Shown in pieces: positions 43,901 through 58,900 of a DNA stretch of 64,000 bases. The DNA is from Protonemura montana (taxonomy: Eukaryota; Arthropoda; Insecta; Plecoptera; Nemouridae), in assembly GCA_947568835.1 (NCBI GenBank), contig OX387609.1, positions 934,001-998,000 on the forward strand, written 5' to 3'. Positions within the stretch are counted from its first letter, which is position 1. The number at the start of each line of letters is the position of its first letter. Both the position numbers and the translations under genes were made by a program. The notes under the pieces were generated by a model, which saw only the letters and a list, made by a program, of their open reading frames with translations, had not been told where the DNA came from and searched no databases.

Positions 43901-46900
43901 CCTGTCGCAGGTGTTGCTCTAACCAATTGAGCTACTTGGACCCCGATCTCCACCTGTCGCGGGTGTTGCTCTAACCAATTGAGCTACTTGGACCCCGATC
44001 TCCACCTGTCGTGGGTGTTGCTCTAACCATTGAGCTACTTGGACCCCGATCTCCACCTGTCGCAGGTGTTGCTCTAACCAATTGAGCTACTTGGACCCCG
44101 ATCTCCACCTGTCGCAGGTGTTGCTCTAACCAATTGAGCTACTTGAACCCCTATCTCCACCTGTCGTGGGTGTTGCTCTAACCATTGAGCTACTTGGACC
44201 CCGATCTCCACCTGTCGCAGGTGTTGCTCTAACCAATTGAGCTACTTGGACCCCGATCTCCATCTGTCGCGGGTGTTGCTCTAACCAATTGAGCTACTTG
44301 GACCCCGATCTCCACCTGTCGCGGGTGCTGCTCTAACCAATTGAGCTACTTGAACCCCGATCTCCACCTGTCGCGGGTGTTGCTCTAACCAATTGAACTA
44401 CTTGGACCCCGATCTCCACCTGTCACGGGTGTTGCTCTAACCAATTGAGCTACTTGGACTCCGATCTCCACCTGTCACGGGTGTTGCTCTAACCAATTGA
44501 GCTACTTGGACCCTGATCTCCACCTGTCGCGGGTGTTGCTCTAACCAATTGAGCTACTTGGACCCCGATCTCCATCTGTCACGGGTGTTGCTCTTACCAA
44601 TTGAGCTACTTGGACCCTGATCTCCACCTGTCGCGGGTGTTGCTCTAACCAATTGAGCTACTTGGACCCCGATCTCCATCTGTCGCGGGTGTTGCTCTTA
44701 CCAATTGAGCTACTTGGATCCCGATCTCCACCTGTCGCGGGTGTTGCTCTAACCAATTGAGCTACTTGGACCCTGATCTCCACCTGTTGCGGGTGTTGCT
44801 CTAACCAATTGAGCTACTTGGACCCCGATCTCCATCTGTCACGGGTGTTGCTCTTACCAATTGAGCTACTTGGACCCTGATCTCCACCTGTCGCGGGTGT
44901 TGCTCTAACCAATTGAGCTACTTGGACCCCGATCTCCATCTGTCACGGGTGTTGCTCTTACCAATTGAGCTACTTGGACACTGGCTTATTGAGACGATTT
45001 TAGTGTATTTGATGATAATGACGGATCTCCAAGGTTCTTTTTAGGATCAAAATTAAGTTGAAACTGAAGACAAGCCTCCATTATTTGAACAACAGATCGC
45101 AGCAATGAATCACTTTGCTTTTATACGTCAATAAATGATAAACTTTGCCACATAAATATCAAAATGTCATCATTAACAAAGTAAAGATTAATCTCGTATT
45201 AAGACAGTGACGTCACTTACCCGAGACCGCGAGGCTGCCGTCTCCAGTGACCTTGACGCAGGTCACGTGTCCAAGATGCCCTTTGAGCGTGTGAACGTCT
45301 TGCCCTGTGTTGATGTCCCAGACGATCAGGTTCGAGTCCCGGGACCCGGACACAACCATCGACTTGTTGGAGATCGAGACCGCCACGCAGGTCACGTGGT
45401 CCGTGTGACCAACTAGCACCTGCATATAAAGTCAGGTTTCAATTTGACATCTAGCCATGTGTATGATGGTCACTCATTCAATACCTGACCCAGCGCAGTG
45501 TTGCTTAACTTTCATCCCTCCAACCTCTCTCCCGAACAGAACTGGTCATGTGTATGATGGTCACCCATCCAATACCCGACCCAGCGCAGTGTTGCTTAAC
45601 TTTCATCTCTCCAACCTCTCTCCCGAACAGAACTGGTCATGTGTATGATGGTCACCCATCCAATACCCGACCCAGCGCAGTGTTGCTTAACTTTCATCTC
45701 TCCAACCTCTCTCCCGAACAGAACTGGTCATGTGTATGATGGTCACCCATCCAATACCTGACCCAGCGCAGTGTTGCTTAACTTTCATCCCTCCAACCTC
45801 CCTCCCGAACAGAACTGGTCATGTGTATGATGGTCACCCATCCAATACCTGACCCAGCGCAGTGTTGCTTAACTTTCATCCCTCCAACCTCTCTCCCGAA
45901 CAGAACTGGTCATGTGTATGATGTTCACCCATCCAATACCTGACCCAGCGCAGTGTTGCTTAACTTTCATCCCTCCAACCTCCCTCCCGAACAGAACTGG
46001 TCATGTGTATGATGGTCACCCATACAATACCTGACCCAGCGCAGTGTTGCTTAACTTTCATCCCTCCAACCTCTCTCCCGAACAGAACTGGTCATGTGTA
46101 TGATGGTCACCCATCCAATACGGTGACCCAGCGCAGTGTTGCTTAACTTTCATCTCTCCAACCTCTCTCCCGAACAGAACTGGTCATGTGTATGGTGGTC
46201 ACCTATCCAATACCTGACCCAGCGCAGTGTTGCTTAACTTTCATCCCTCCAACCTCTCTCCCGAACAGAACTGGTCATGTGTATGATGGTCACCCAACCA
46301 ATACCTGACCCAGTGCAGTGTTGCTGAACTGTCATCCCTCCAACCTCTCTCCCGAACAGAACTGGTCATGTGTATGATGTTCATCCATCCAATACCTGAC
46401 CCAGCGCAGTGTTGCTTAACTTTCATCCCTCCAACCTCTGTCCCGGACAGAACTGGTCATGTATATGATGTAAACAAAGTGACCTCGCTGTGATTGCTAT
46501 GGTTACCTGAGCCAGTTTGCCTCCCTGCAGCTGCCAGACTTTGAGGCTGGTGTCCTTCGAGCCGGTGACTACGTGCAGCGAGTCGACGGACAAGACAAAG
46601 CACGTGACTTCCTCGCCGTGCGCCACTGTGAACCGCTCGTCGTCGCGTGGCAACGACCAAATACGCAGGCTGGTGAGCAGTGGCGAGCGGGACAGAGTTA
46701 GTTCGTTCGTGGTAACAATAGCTACTTTACTGATTAAAGGAACAAAGTTAGATATTTATCTTTGATTTTGAACGAAACTTCGAAAAGATCCTTTTTTTAG
46801 ACGATTGAATAAGCATTAAACATATTTTTTTGTCTTTTTAAGTAATGTTTCAATGTTTTACCCTAAAAATTTCGTAAAGAATTTTAATGTGAAGGTAAAG

Positions 46901-49900
46901 CTATGTGAACCAGAATTGAAATATTTCAAATGCATTGATTTAAAAACAAGAACCCTTCAATAGAATCGAAAAAACACAAGCTCATTACAGGTTTTCTAAC
47001 TTTTCTTATCTGCTTTTACCCTTGATAAGTTACTTAACAGCTGTTGGGCTTAGCATAAAAACCGGGTGTAGCTGTATCTTATTGATACGGCCGATATTAA
47101 AGCTTGACTACGTTCAACTACCGCGTAGCCACGTAGGTCAACTACAGTACTGACCGTACTTCACATGCAGGAAACCATAAAGTCATAAAAGATCTTCATC
47201 TGAGATGATTCTTCTCAAATGATCTTTCATACGGCTCTGCCACCAAACGTAAGCTGTAGGGCTTGTTACACATTGGCTATTTTGTGTAATTTACATTGGT
47301 CTTATGGAGAGCATTAAAAACGCCAACCCCTCTAACGCCTCCAATATTTAGTTTATCGAAAATCAAAAAAAAAAGTACTTCTAGAGAATTATCTGAACTA
47401 TTGAATGATAATAAATCGCATTCTGTCCTTTGTTTCCTGAAGGCTGTAAGGCTTGTTACACATTTGCCATTTTGTAGAGCAAATCCGTACATGCCTCCCT
47501 ATATAATGAGCTTTAACACGTAGTCAGGTCAAAAGCCAATTTAAATTTGCCTAACCTAGAGCTTAGGTTAGCCAAAGTAGCTGTCAGTCTAAATTCTAAG
47601 ATATAATTTCAGCAAATGTTTTCATGATTGACATCCCTAGACTCACCTGTTGTCTCCGTTCCCACACACGACATGCTTCATATTGTTGGTGACCGCCAGA
47701 CACTTGCCGGGCCCGGCACAAGAGTGCAGCAGCGTCGCATTGTCAGCAATCCAGACAGCAAGGGAACCATGACGATCACTGCTGACAACTCGCCTTGAGT
47801 CGCTCATCACTGTCACCGCACAAACTGGAGCGCTGTGACCCTGCAATTACACGGGACATTCAACTCGGTGCCGGCACGTAGCCTACTCCTGTCGAACAGC
47901 ATCAAGGGGACCAACGGCTTAACATCCCTTCCGAAGGACGGTACAACGTGAACAACAGGATTCCTCCACAAATCCATGCTGTCGAGAGGTTGATAAGCAA
48001 GGCGAGTGAAGTTGCTGTACTAACTTTCATCCCTCCAACCTCTCTCCCGAACAGAACTGGTCATGTGTATGATGGTCACCCATCCAATACCCGACCCAGT
48101 GCAGTGTTGCTTAACTTTCATCCCTCCAACCTCTCTCCCGAACAGAACTGGTCATGTGTTTGATGGTCACCCATCCAATACCTGACCCAGCGCAGTGTTG
48201 CTTAACTTTCATCCCTCTAACCTCTCTCCCGAACAGAACTGGTCATGTGTATGATGGTCACCCATCCAATACCTGACACAGCACAGTGTTGCTTAACTTT
48301 CATCCCTCCAACCTCTCTCCCCAACAGAACTGATCATGTGTATGATGGTCACCCATCCAATACCTGACTCAGCGCAGTGTTGCTTAACTTTCATCCCTCC
48401 AACCTCTCTCCCGAACAGAACTGGTCATGTGTATGATGGTCACCCATTCAATACCTGACCCAGCACAGTGTTGCTTAACTTTCATCCCTCCAACCTCTCT
48501 CCCGAACAGAACTGGTCATGTGTATGATGGTCACCCATCCAATACCTGACTCAGCGCAGTGCTGCTTAACTTTCATCCCTCCAACCTCTCTCCCGAACAG
48601 AACTGGTCATGTGTATGATGGTCACCCATCCAATACCTGACTCAACGCAGTGTTGTTTAACTTTCATCCCTCCAACCTCTCTCCCGAACAGAACTGGTCA
48701 TGTGTATGATGGTCACCCATCCAATACCTGACTCAACGCAGTGTTGCTTAACTTCAGTGATCTAATGAGAACCGGTGTTTCCAACACAACAAACCGTTCG
48801 TCTTGTACCTACTGTTGAAAATAGGTCTGTTAGTTAAAAAATCATTTCCATGTTAACAGACAGTTAAATACTTCCATCGGATCTTAACATGTTCGTTAAA
48901 TTTTTCTCAGGACGTTATTAAACTGGAACGTTTATCAACTTTTAAGGCTATGAGGGTTAATTTTGAGTACGCGTTTAAAAAACGATACATCGTTCAAAAC
49001 CTCTTCCCCCATAAAAATAATAATTACACTTAGGTCCAAATTGACTTCTTTTTCAACTCTTATTCCAAAGTGGGAGTTGTTGCTATGGCGACTTCCAACC
49101 ACTTGCAGTGAAATTATATTGTTTTTGTGAGTTGGGGCAACTCACAGTAGCATTTAAATTAAACAAGTGCCCTAACAAATGTGGATGTAAACAGGAATAG
49201 ACTTGAGAGTAATCGTGTAATATTTGTTATTTGTTTTTGGAGCTCCAGTGAAGTTACTATCAAAAAAATAAAAGTTAAATTCATATCAATAATTTGTATT
49301 TGTGTTAGATTTGCTAAACTATCTTCCATCTCTCAAACCTTCTATCGTCTTGGCTTACCTTGAATACAGAGACGACCAGACCTAGCGTAAGACCCCACAC
49401 TCGCACGGTTGTGTCCTCCGAACCGGAAGCCGCGAAGAGACCGTTAGGTGCAAACGCTACGCAGGTGACCGGCGCAGTGTGACCCTCCAGCGTCGAGTGC
49501 AACTCGTGGGTGTTAACTTGCCAGAGATTCACGAGGCCATCAACAGAACCTGAGGACGGGTGGCTTGTCAATTGGTAATCAGTGGGTGACGGTACTTAAA
49601 TGCCAAATGCTGTATTGACACTTGCTTTCTCTGACTTTTCCCTCGGCCTATATTTACTTTGTCAATTTAATATTACCAGTCAGTTTATCGATCTTATTTT
49701 GCTAATAAATTATCTGTATTTAATTAATAGTTATCTAGATTATATTAATAACTGATCTCGCGTATCTAATAGTTCTGCGATATTATAAAAGTCCCACGTT
49801 CAATGCTAGGAGGAGATATCCTTTTCAAATTTTTACCAACGAACCAGTCATTTTTTAGCTGTTAGTTTCAGTATCTTACTAGCACTTTAGTCAAAAATAT

Positions 49901-52900
49901 CGCCCAAAAATATTTCCCTTTATGGAGCAGGTCGGGAACCAAGCGAAAGACAAACAGATTTGTTAAGAAAGCCGTGTGCGTTACTTTCTTATAACCAGTT
50001 ATTTTAACTCTCAAAACAAGGTTTAAAACATACAATTTTATAACGACAAGACGCAAGACCACATATGTGGTATTTCAAAACTCTCGGAGGCAAATATGAC
50101 CCAAAGCTCATGAATATTTAGACTCAAGTTCACTGGACCTGTGACCTGAGCTGATCTCAAGAACTAGATGCAAGGTTTGGTTGCATGCAGTGACCTACCA
50201 GTGACCGCCATCTGTCCATCACGGGCTATGTCAAGACAATTGATGGGTGCCGAGTGCTGGACTTGTGGCGCCGCCTTGCGACAAAGATGGGCGCAAGACG
50301 CGGCCACCTCGTCGCGCCGGAAGCTCCAGAATGTGATGCGGTTGCCACCTCCTGTCAGCAGGAAGTCGTCCTGGTCGGTCACCTAGAATCAGGAGGGACA
50401 CGCAGGAGGTTACTGTTACTATCATCCGTTCGTTATCCCTTTGCTAGTGTTCATTTCTTCTTCAAACTTAACATGCTGTTTCGACTTTTCAGATTTGGAA
50501 ACAAAGACTCGACGCAAAAAAAATTAATATGCGTGATTCGGGGATCGAGGACTCGGCAACTTCCACCCCACTAATCGTTGAATGTGTATCGATGACGACA
50601 TCAGTACAGTGACGTCATTTAGCGACGCCTTACATGTAATCTGATATGTCAAGAAATTGCCCGGTTTGACTGACCTTCACGCCGGTGACCTCGCTGGCGT
50701 GTGAAGTCAGCGTCCTCGAGAGACGTCCGCTGTGCATGTCGAAGATGTAAATCTTGCCGTCGGCTCCTCCGACCACAGCCCGGCAATTGTCTTGAGCCAG
50801 GCACACGGAACGAATCTGGTGTAGACGGTGGGAACCATTTTAAGAAGGCTGTAGATTGAATTGCACTCATGAATCTTGGGTCACTTTAATTGGAGAGGGT
50901 TCGAGCTTTGTTGTATAAATCTTTGCTGAAGAGTTTCGCCCATTTTAACGAATTATATGCGATTTTCTAGCCTGAACTAGATTCATCCGACAGTTTTTTC
51001 AACTGCGTTAGCCAGCCTGAGCTGAAAACGGTACGCGCATAAAGATTTTATGACCAAATGTACTTTTCTCGTCTCACCAAACTTTGCGTGCATAATTGTT
51101 TGCATCGCAGAAACCAAGCAAATCAAGAAGAAAACGTTGCCAACCTCCAAGTCTGTAAGTATTAGTAAACTTGCAGTACCTAGTTCAAGCCTTGCCTAAG
51201 CCTCTACTTATCTCTGGTAACTCTCCCAGCATTCACTAACCAAGACAATGGTTATTGTATCTTCTGATTCTAACTCTGTGATTGGCTAAGCAACTCACCA
51301 GCGCCTTGTGGCCCTTGAGACAGTGGATCTCTGTCCCGGTGGCCATGACTCGGAGGTACAATTGGTTGTCCTCGCAGGCGGCCAAGAGGAATACAGAGTC
51401 GACGGAGACGTCAAGCATTGTGACAGGGGACGGCAGCGAGATCGTGTTCAGCAAGTGGAAGTTGTCCAGTGACCAGAGGCAGACTGTCGCGTCCGATGAG
51501 CCTGGAATAACATAAGATTATGCTTTCCTTGGTGCTAAGACGTTGCTTTCTCATTGGTCAGGTGGTCTCTTATGTACTTTACAGCTAAAATACGAATCGC
51601 ACGGTAACAATTAGGACCCCTTTTCTGTAGTAATTATGTTACGAAAAAATGAAATGAGGATACTTTGATTTGAACTGAATATAGGTCGACAATATATTTT
51701 GTTGCTACCATGGCTGTATGCACTGAAATCGCTGTGAATTTCACCTTTACTTTTTATGTTTTGACCTATTTGTACCCATCTCAGCCCAGCTGTGCGCTTC
51801 CGACATTTTGATGACCAATGTTTTTGAAAAAAATTTCAAGCTCTCAAACTGAAAACGTGTTTTGAAATGGTTCAGCCATATAAGAAATATCTAATAACAC
51901 CACAGAATCGCGAGTGGGTTGTATGCAAGTACCGTATTGACCAAAGATGAAGCTGAAGTTATTGACGGTTAGACTCTGTTTTGTTTGAATGTTGGTCAGC
52001 ATGTTGCCAGCTTTCAATATTTGCATGACCCACTGAAGTGGTTCTTCGTCTACAAGACTATAAAGTGTTTAACTTTACTTCAAGACAATGTCGACTCTTA
52101 CCTGAGACCAGAACATCACCAGCTGAGTTGACTTTCACGGAGGTGACCGGTCCTCGATGGTGGTCGATCTTCATGACAACGTCGCCACTGAGCAGGGAGG
52201 TGACAATGATTCGTGAGTCCTCTCCGCCACTGACGATCACCGAGTTGCCCAACGCAGGGGTGAGGCATAGAACGGGGGCGATGTGCTCGCTGAATGGGAC
52301 AGAAAGTTGAGTCAACTTGATGAGGTTTTATAACTTGTTTTAATCCAGGGAAACATTAATTGTCACACTTGTTGCTATGGGATGACAAGTCAATTGAACT
52401 TTCACCCTTAATTAATGAGCTAGAACGTGTTGAGAACCACAAGGGACGCATTTGACACAAGTTTAAAGTTTTCCTTTCAATTAAAAAAATTAGAAGTTTG
52501 TTCTAAAAATTAAATTAGTTCAGTTAAGTCGGTATTTTAGCATCTTACCTAATTAAACAGTACCTTTATACCGTTACAGTTTTACTGATTTTAGCAAAGA
52601 TACAAACAGATGATTCCAAAGAAGATAATGTAATCACACTTTAGGCCATGAACTTATTTTTAGTTGAGTTTTCAATGAGCAAAATTTCTATTTTTACCTG
52701 TACCTAGTTTTAATAACGTTGATAGGGATGTGTACTTAACTTTATTTAAGTTTAGTGTAAGTGTAGAGTGTTTTTCTGAATTCACTAAAGTGAACTCTGT
52801 GCCAAGGTGCAACTCACTAAATGCGTAGCTTGAGATTGAGTGTCTTGATGTCCCAGACGATGATGGAGATATCATCTGACCCCGTCAAGAGGTACTGTGC

Positions 52901-55900
52901 CTGTCTCGTGATGGCCAGACAAAGTACAGGTCCACTGTGTCCCTTGAACGTGTGGATCAAAGAGTTGGACATCACGTGCCAGAGCTGTGGGTCACCGGTT
53001 GCCGGGACGACCACCACGTGTTGTCCAGAGGGCGTTGGCTCGATCAACTTCACTCCCCCGGGACAATGGACACCTGACATGGAGCAAAGAAGTCGGCTCA
53101 GTTCCACAACGTCCACCTCGGTGATAGATACGAACCAGGGTCCTCTCAATAACCGGTCAAATACACTACCAACTGAGCTATTCGGGCACACACATGCCTA
53201 CATAGCAGGGATAATATCCCTAGGATAGATCCTGGTATCGTATCCTCGGTACCTAGTCTCCAGTTTTCACAATCCACCAGGCGAACTTCAACTTCCCCGC
53301 ATGCCAATCCCGCTCGTGCTATCTGCTAGATGCGGAAATGAAAGTCTCGAATCAAAATCGCACTTTGCAGATTGACAATATTATTCTCGCATGGCAACAT
53401 TTCGTTTGGTAGCACATTTTGCCAGTCTGGCTCCGTTTCCAGCTTTCGCTTGCTGGTTTATGCTTCCATAAAATCAGCATAAAACCCCCAAAAAAAAACT
53501 GTCTGTGAAGAGGTTCTTACTTTTGATTTGCAACGGCAGGGGCGGGGTAAGCCAGCCGTTGAGTGGGACTAGGAGTGGGGCGTTGTACCCGTCACACCAT
53601 GCCATTGCCGAGGTGATCATCCGACCCACCAGGTCAGTGCCGCTCTCTGCAATCAAAGGGTCGACAAAATGGATGTGTTACTACTGTACAATTGATGCCA
53701 TCGTGTGGGATTTTATTATTTCTGGTGACACCATAGCGATTGTCAGGAAGAGAAGAAAAGATTTCTGTGCCAAAAAGTGTTTTATCCATTAAATAAATGG
53801 ATTTTGCTTTAAAAAGAATGATATTTTATTTGCTGTAGAACAACAGTTTTGTTTCTGAAAATATTGCTTAACAAACACCGTGAACCCCGGATTCCTTTCC
53901 TAAGTAAAATTTAGAAATGCGATGGTGACATATTTCCTGGTGGTATCACCTCATGAGGATGATGATAGCTTTTTAAAAACTTACCCAGTGCTTACCCTTA
54001 CACATCATACTTTCCATACGTGAAAACCAAAGACCTCTTTTTTTCTACACTGCGCTGGGTCAGGTATTGGATGGGTGACCATCATACACATGACCAGTTC
54101 TGTTCAGGAGAGAGGTTGGAGGGATGAAAGTTAAGCAACACTGCACTGGGTCAGGTATTGGATGGGGGACCATCATACACATGACCAGTTCTGTTCGGGA
54201 GAGAGGTTGGAGGGATGAAAGTTAAGCAACATTGCGCTGGGTCAGGTACTGGATGGGTGACCATCATACACATGACCAGTTATGTTCCGGAGAGAGGTTG
54301 GAGGGATGAAAGTTAAGCAACACTGCGCTGGGTCAGGTATTGGATGGGTGACCACCATACACATGACCAGTTCTGTTCGGGAGAGAGGTTGGAGGGATGA
54401 AAGTTAAGCAACACTGCGCTGGGTCAGGTATCGGATGGGTGACCATCATACACATGACCAGTTCTGTTCGGGAGAGAGGTTGGAGGGATGAAAGTTAGTA
54501 CAGCAACTTCACTCGCCTTGCTTATCAACCTCTCAACAGCATGGATTTGTGGAGGAATCCTGTTGTTCGCATTATAGCGTCCTTCGGAAGGGACGTTAAA
54601 CCTGTGATCCCCTTGGTGCTCTTCGACAGAAGTAGGCTACGTGCCGGCACCGGGTTTCACCTCCTCCCTTGTAGACTAGGTTAAGTTCATCATCATCCAC
54701 TCATTAAACAAAGCGATAAGACCAGTTCCACATGTCCTGTTATCGGCACTCCATGTCTATTACCTGTGTGAGTACGCAGCCAACAAATGATCTGTGCACC
54801 GAGTTGTAGAGGATCACGGGTCAAGACATCGCTTGACTTGCGTATCGTGTAGTAGACGAGCTCTAGGTCACGTGACAGGAGGTAGCAACGCACGTGTTCG
54901 AGCACGCAGCGGAGGTAGCTTATAGAGACGGTCTGCACGGCAGCAAGCAGGAAGTCGAAGTTGCAGACAGTCAGCTGTTTCAGACGATTTGTGTCACCTG
55001 TAGGGACCACGGGAGAGTTAGGTTACACATAGGTAACATATATATATAGGTAACATATAGGCATCAAGGTTTGAGGTTTAGTTCAGAGTTCCAGCTCTAA
55101 TTTTAATCACACTGTCATCGGGGTTATTGGTTTAGTCAGAGTTCTAGCGTTTATGTTAAACATTTGTCATAGCAACTTTACCGGCAACACGTGGCGATGG
55201 TAGCTGCCAACAGATGGCGTTTGCTGCAATGCCATTTTAACAATGGCATGAAAAATTTGGTAGAGAAGTTTGTACGTTTGGTATTTCTATCACTGGACAA
55301 ACGCTGTGTTGTTGGGAGATGATTGGATGTTAAGTCGTAGAGAAGTTTGTACGTTTGGTATTTCTATCCCTGGACAAAAGCTGTGTTGTTGGGAGATGAT
55401 TGGATGTTAAGTGGTAGAGAAGTTTGTACGTTTGGTATTTCTATCCCTGGACAAACGCTGTGTTGTTGGGAGATGATTGTATGTTAAGTGGTAGAGAAGT
55501 TTGTACGTTTGGTATTTCTATCCCTGGACAAACGCTGTGTTGTTGGGAGATGATTGGATGTTAAGTCGTAGAGAAGTTTGTACGTTTGGTATTTCTATCC
55601 CTGGACAAACGCTGTGTTGTTGGGAGATGATTGGATGTTAAGTCGAAGTTTGTACGTTTGGTATTTCTATCCCTGGACAAACGCTGTGTTGTTGGGAGAT
55701 GATTGGATGTTAAGTCGTAGAGAAGTTTGTACGTTTGGTATTTCTATCCCTGGACAAACGCTGTGTTGTTGGGAGATGATTGGATGTTAAGTCGTAGAGA
55801 AGTTTGTACGTTTGGTATTTCTATCCCTGGACAAACGCTGTGTTGTTGGGAGATGATTGGATGTTAAGTCGAAGTTTGTACGTTTGGTATTTCTATCCCT

Positions 55901-58900
55901 GGACAAACGCTGTGTTGTTGGGAGATGATTGGATGTTAAGTGGTAGAGAAGTTTGTACGTTTGGTATTTCTATCCCTGGACAAACGCTGTGTTGTTGGGA
56001 GATGATTGGATGTTAAGTCGTAGAGAAGTTTGTACGTTTGGTATTTCTATCCCTGGACAAACGCTGTGTTGTTGGGAGATGATTGGATGTTAAGTCGTAG
56101 AGAAGTTTGTACGTTTGGTATTTCTATCCCTGGACAAACGCTGTGTTGTTGGGAGATGATTGGATGTAAAGTCGTAGAGAAGTTTGTACGTTTGGTATTT
56201 CTATCCCTGGACAAACGCTGTGTTGTTGGGAGATGATTGGATGTTAAGTCGTAGAGAAGTTTGTACGTTTGGTATTTCTATCCCTGGACAAACGCTGTGT
56301 TGTTGGGAGATGATTGGATGTAAAGTCGTAGAGAAGTTTGTACGTTTGGTGTTTCTATCCCTGGAAAAACGCTGTGTTGTTGGGAGATGATTGGATGTTA
56401 AGTCGCACCTGCTTTGAGAAGGTGAATCCAGGACTCCTCCACGTGACGTAGACTATAGGTGACGTCCTCGGCTGGCAGCGTCGTCTGGAACGGCGTCTCT
56501 TTTGATTCCGTCGGAGAGCTTTCTTCTGGAGCTGCGAACAAATAAACCCAAGGATTCTCTACAGCACAAAGTGGTGCGCTATTGTTAAACCATACTTCAG
56601 TTACATGAGCTTGTGATGCGCAAAGCAATCTACTCATCAAATTAATTGAAATCTTCTTAAAAACTTCATGACCAAGTAGCTCAATTGGTTAGAGCAACAC
56701 CCGCGACAGGTGGAGATCGGGGTCCAAGTAGCTCAATTGGTTAGAGCAACACCCGCGACAGGTGGGGATCGGGGTCCAAGTAGCTCAATTGGTTAGAGCA
56801 ACACTCGCGACAGGTGGAGATCGGGGTCCAAGTAGCTCAATTGGTTAGAGCAACACCCGCGACAGGTGGAGATCGGGGACCAAGTAGCTCAATTGGTTAG
56901 AGCAACACCCGCGACAGGTGGAGATCGGGGTTCAAGTAGCTCAATTGGTAAGAGCAACACCCGTGACAGGTGGAGATCGGGGTCCAAGTAGCTCAATTGG
57001 TTAGAGCAACACCCGCGACAGGTGGGGATCGGGGTCCAAGTAGCTCAATTGGTTAGAGCAACACTCGCGACAGGTGGAGATCGGGGTCCAAGTAGCTCAA
57101 TTGGTTAGAGCAACACCCGCGACAGGTGGAGATCGGGGTTCAAGTAGCTCAATTGGTAAGAGCAACACCCGTGACAGGTGGAGATCGGGGTCCAAGTAGC
57201 TCAATTGGTTAGAGCAACACCCGCGACAGGTGGGGATCGGGGTCCAAGTAGCTCAATTGGTTAGAGCAACACTCGCGACAGGTGGAGATCGGGGTCCAAG
57301 TAGCTCAATTGGTTAGAGCAACACCCGCGACAGGTGGAGATTGGGGTCCAAGTAGCTCAATTGGTTAGAGCAACACCCGCGACAGGTGGGGATCGGGGTT
57401 CAAGTAGCTCAATTGGTTAGAGTAACACCCGTGACAGGTAGATATCGGGGTCCAAGTAGCTCAATTGGTTAGAGCAACACCCACGACAGGTGGAGATCGG
57501 GGTCCAAGTAGCTCAATTGGTTAGAGCAACACCCGTGACAGGTGGAGATCGGGGTCCAAGTAGCTCAATTGGTTAGAGCAACACCCACGACAGGTGGAGA
57601 TCGGGGTCCAAGTAGCTCAATTGGTTATGGCATGTGGAGATCGGGGTTCGAGTCACGTTCAAGTCCCCGAGAGGGAAGTAGTGTTGATTGCAGCTGACAT
57701 TGATAGTAATAAGTTAGAGAAGGAATAATGCTTGGAAGAAGCTTCAACAAATGTTTTCACTCACATTACAGTAATGACAACACAGTGTCAGTACATGGAC
57801 TTTTAAAAACTTCCTGATGTTCACAACTATTGGCACCCTGACTCTGGGTAAAATGACTAAACCAGCACCCAGAGCCGGTGAAAGTTAGTGGTAACACTTT
57901 AGAAACTGTCAAAACTCTTGTGGCCCTGACCCTATGTCACGTGGGTCTCGATGATCCGGTCAACTCACCCGTCTCGGCCTCCACCTCCACCTCCACCTCC
58001 GTCTCAGCGTCGCTTGCTTGCTGACAGAACTCGCTGAAGAAGAGGTTGGCGATCTCTGCATGCGCCGCACGAAGCGTGTCCTGTGTCGGCAGGTAGCGCC
58101 GTTTAGCGGCGTCGTTCGCAAGCTCGTGGCGCCATTTCAACAGAGTCTTGCCGCTCATGAGTCGCTCACGAATCAAGTTGCCTAGAAACAAGCGGTACGT
58201 TAAGTATGTTAAGCTTGGGCAGTGTCCAGGTAGTTTTTTGTTTTACATAGTTGGATGCTTTTTTCTAGTATTGTAACCTATTTTTGAATTACAAGTTATT
58301 TGATTTGTTGGTTTCCTCTGTGTCTGAGTTGAAAGTCTGGAAAGACAGAACCAGTTTCTTTCGGAGCGAGAATCTTCAGTCCATTCCATTCAAGGAACAG
58401 AAAAAGCTTGATTTATAATTTCATTTTCTTCCATCCTGTCATTGAGCAATTTAATGTACCAATGCAGAGCTAGAATTTCGTTTGGGTATTTACACATTTG
58501 CTGAATTAACTGTTTGAAATTTAAATATCAAACGTTACCAACTAACTGTCAGTTTTACATCGACAATTTAAAAAGATAACTGACCGTTAAAGACTCCTTT
58601 CCAAGGTCACAGGCAATCAAATATTTTCATTTTCAGCCTCCAGTAATGATTTTTGCTAGACTTTGTAAAACTGACCTTTATGGTAATTAACTAGAGTGAA
58701 TCACATACTTTAGTGGCAGTGAAAGAATGCATTTTATAGGCACCTTTACAATTGGTGACTTGTGTGGGATTTTACTCTAACAACAAGGCAATATCAGTTC
58801 CAGCCTCCAGTACTTACCCATCTGTCTCCTGACAGAACATAGCGTTGAGAAGTTGTACTGTCCCACCGCTAGGCTGAGCGCTGCACATGTGTTGCCCGTG

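Noticed and set aside
47000-47080. Possible third Penelope-like fragment (TTACCCTTGATAA, CTTAGCATAAAAACC)
   Set aside because: Similarity by eye is patchy and too short to be sure.
3058-54500. Functional 5S rRNA genes
   Set aside because: Units hold only part of 5S joined to a non-5S linker, and most connect to a SINE body and tail.
55195-55225. Further CTCF-like site (CCAACAGATGGCGTT)
   Set aside because: Single, weaker match outside the palindrome; could be chance.
43815-57655. Functional tRNA gene clusters
   Set aside because: The 52-bp units lack a proper anticodon arm and acceptor stem; only the last plus-strand copy has a good B box.
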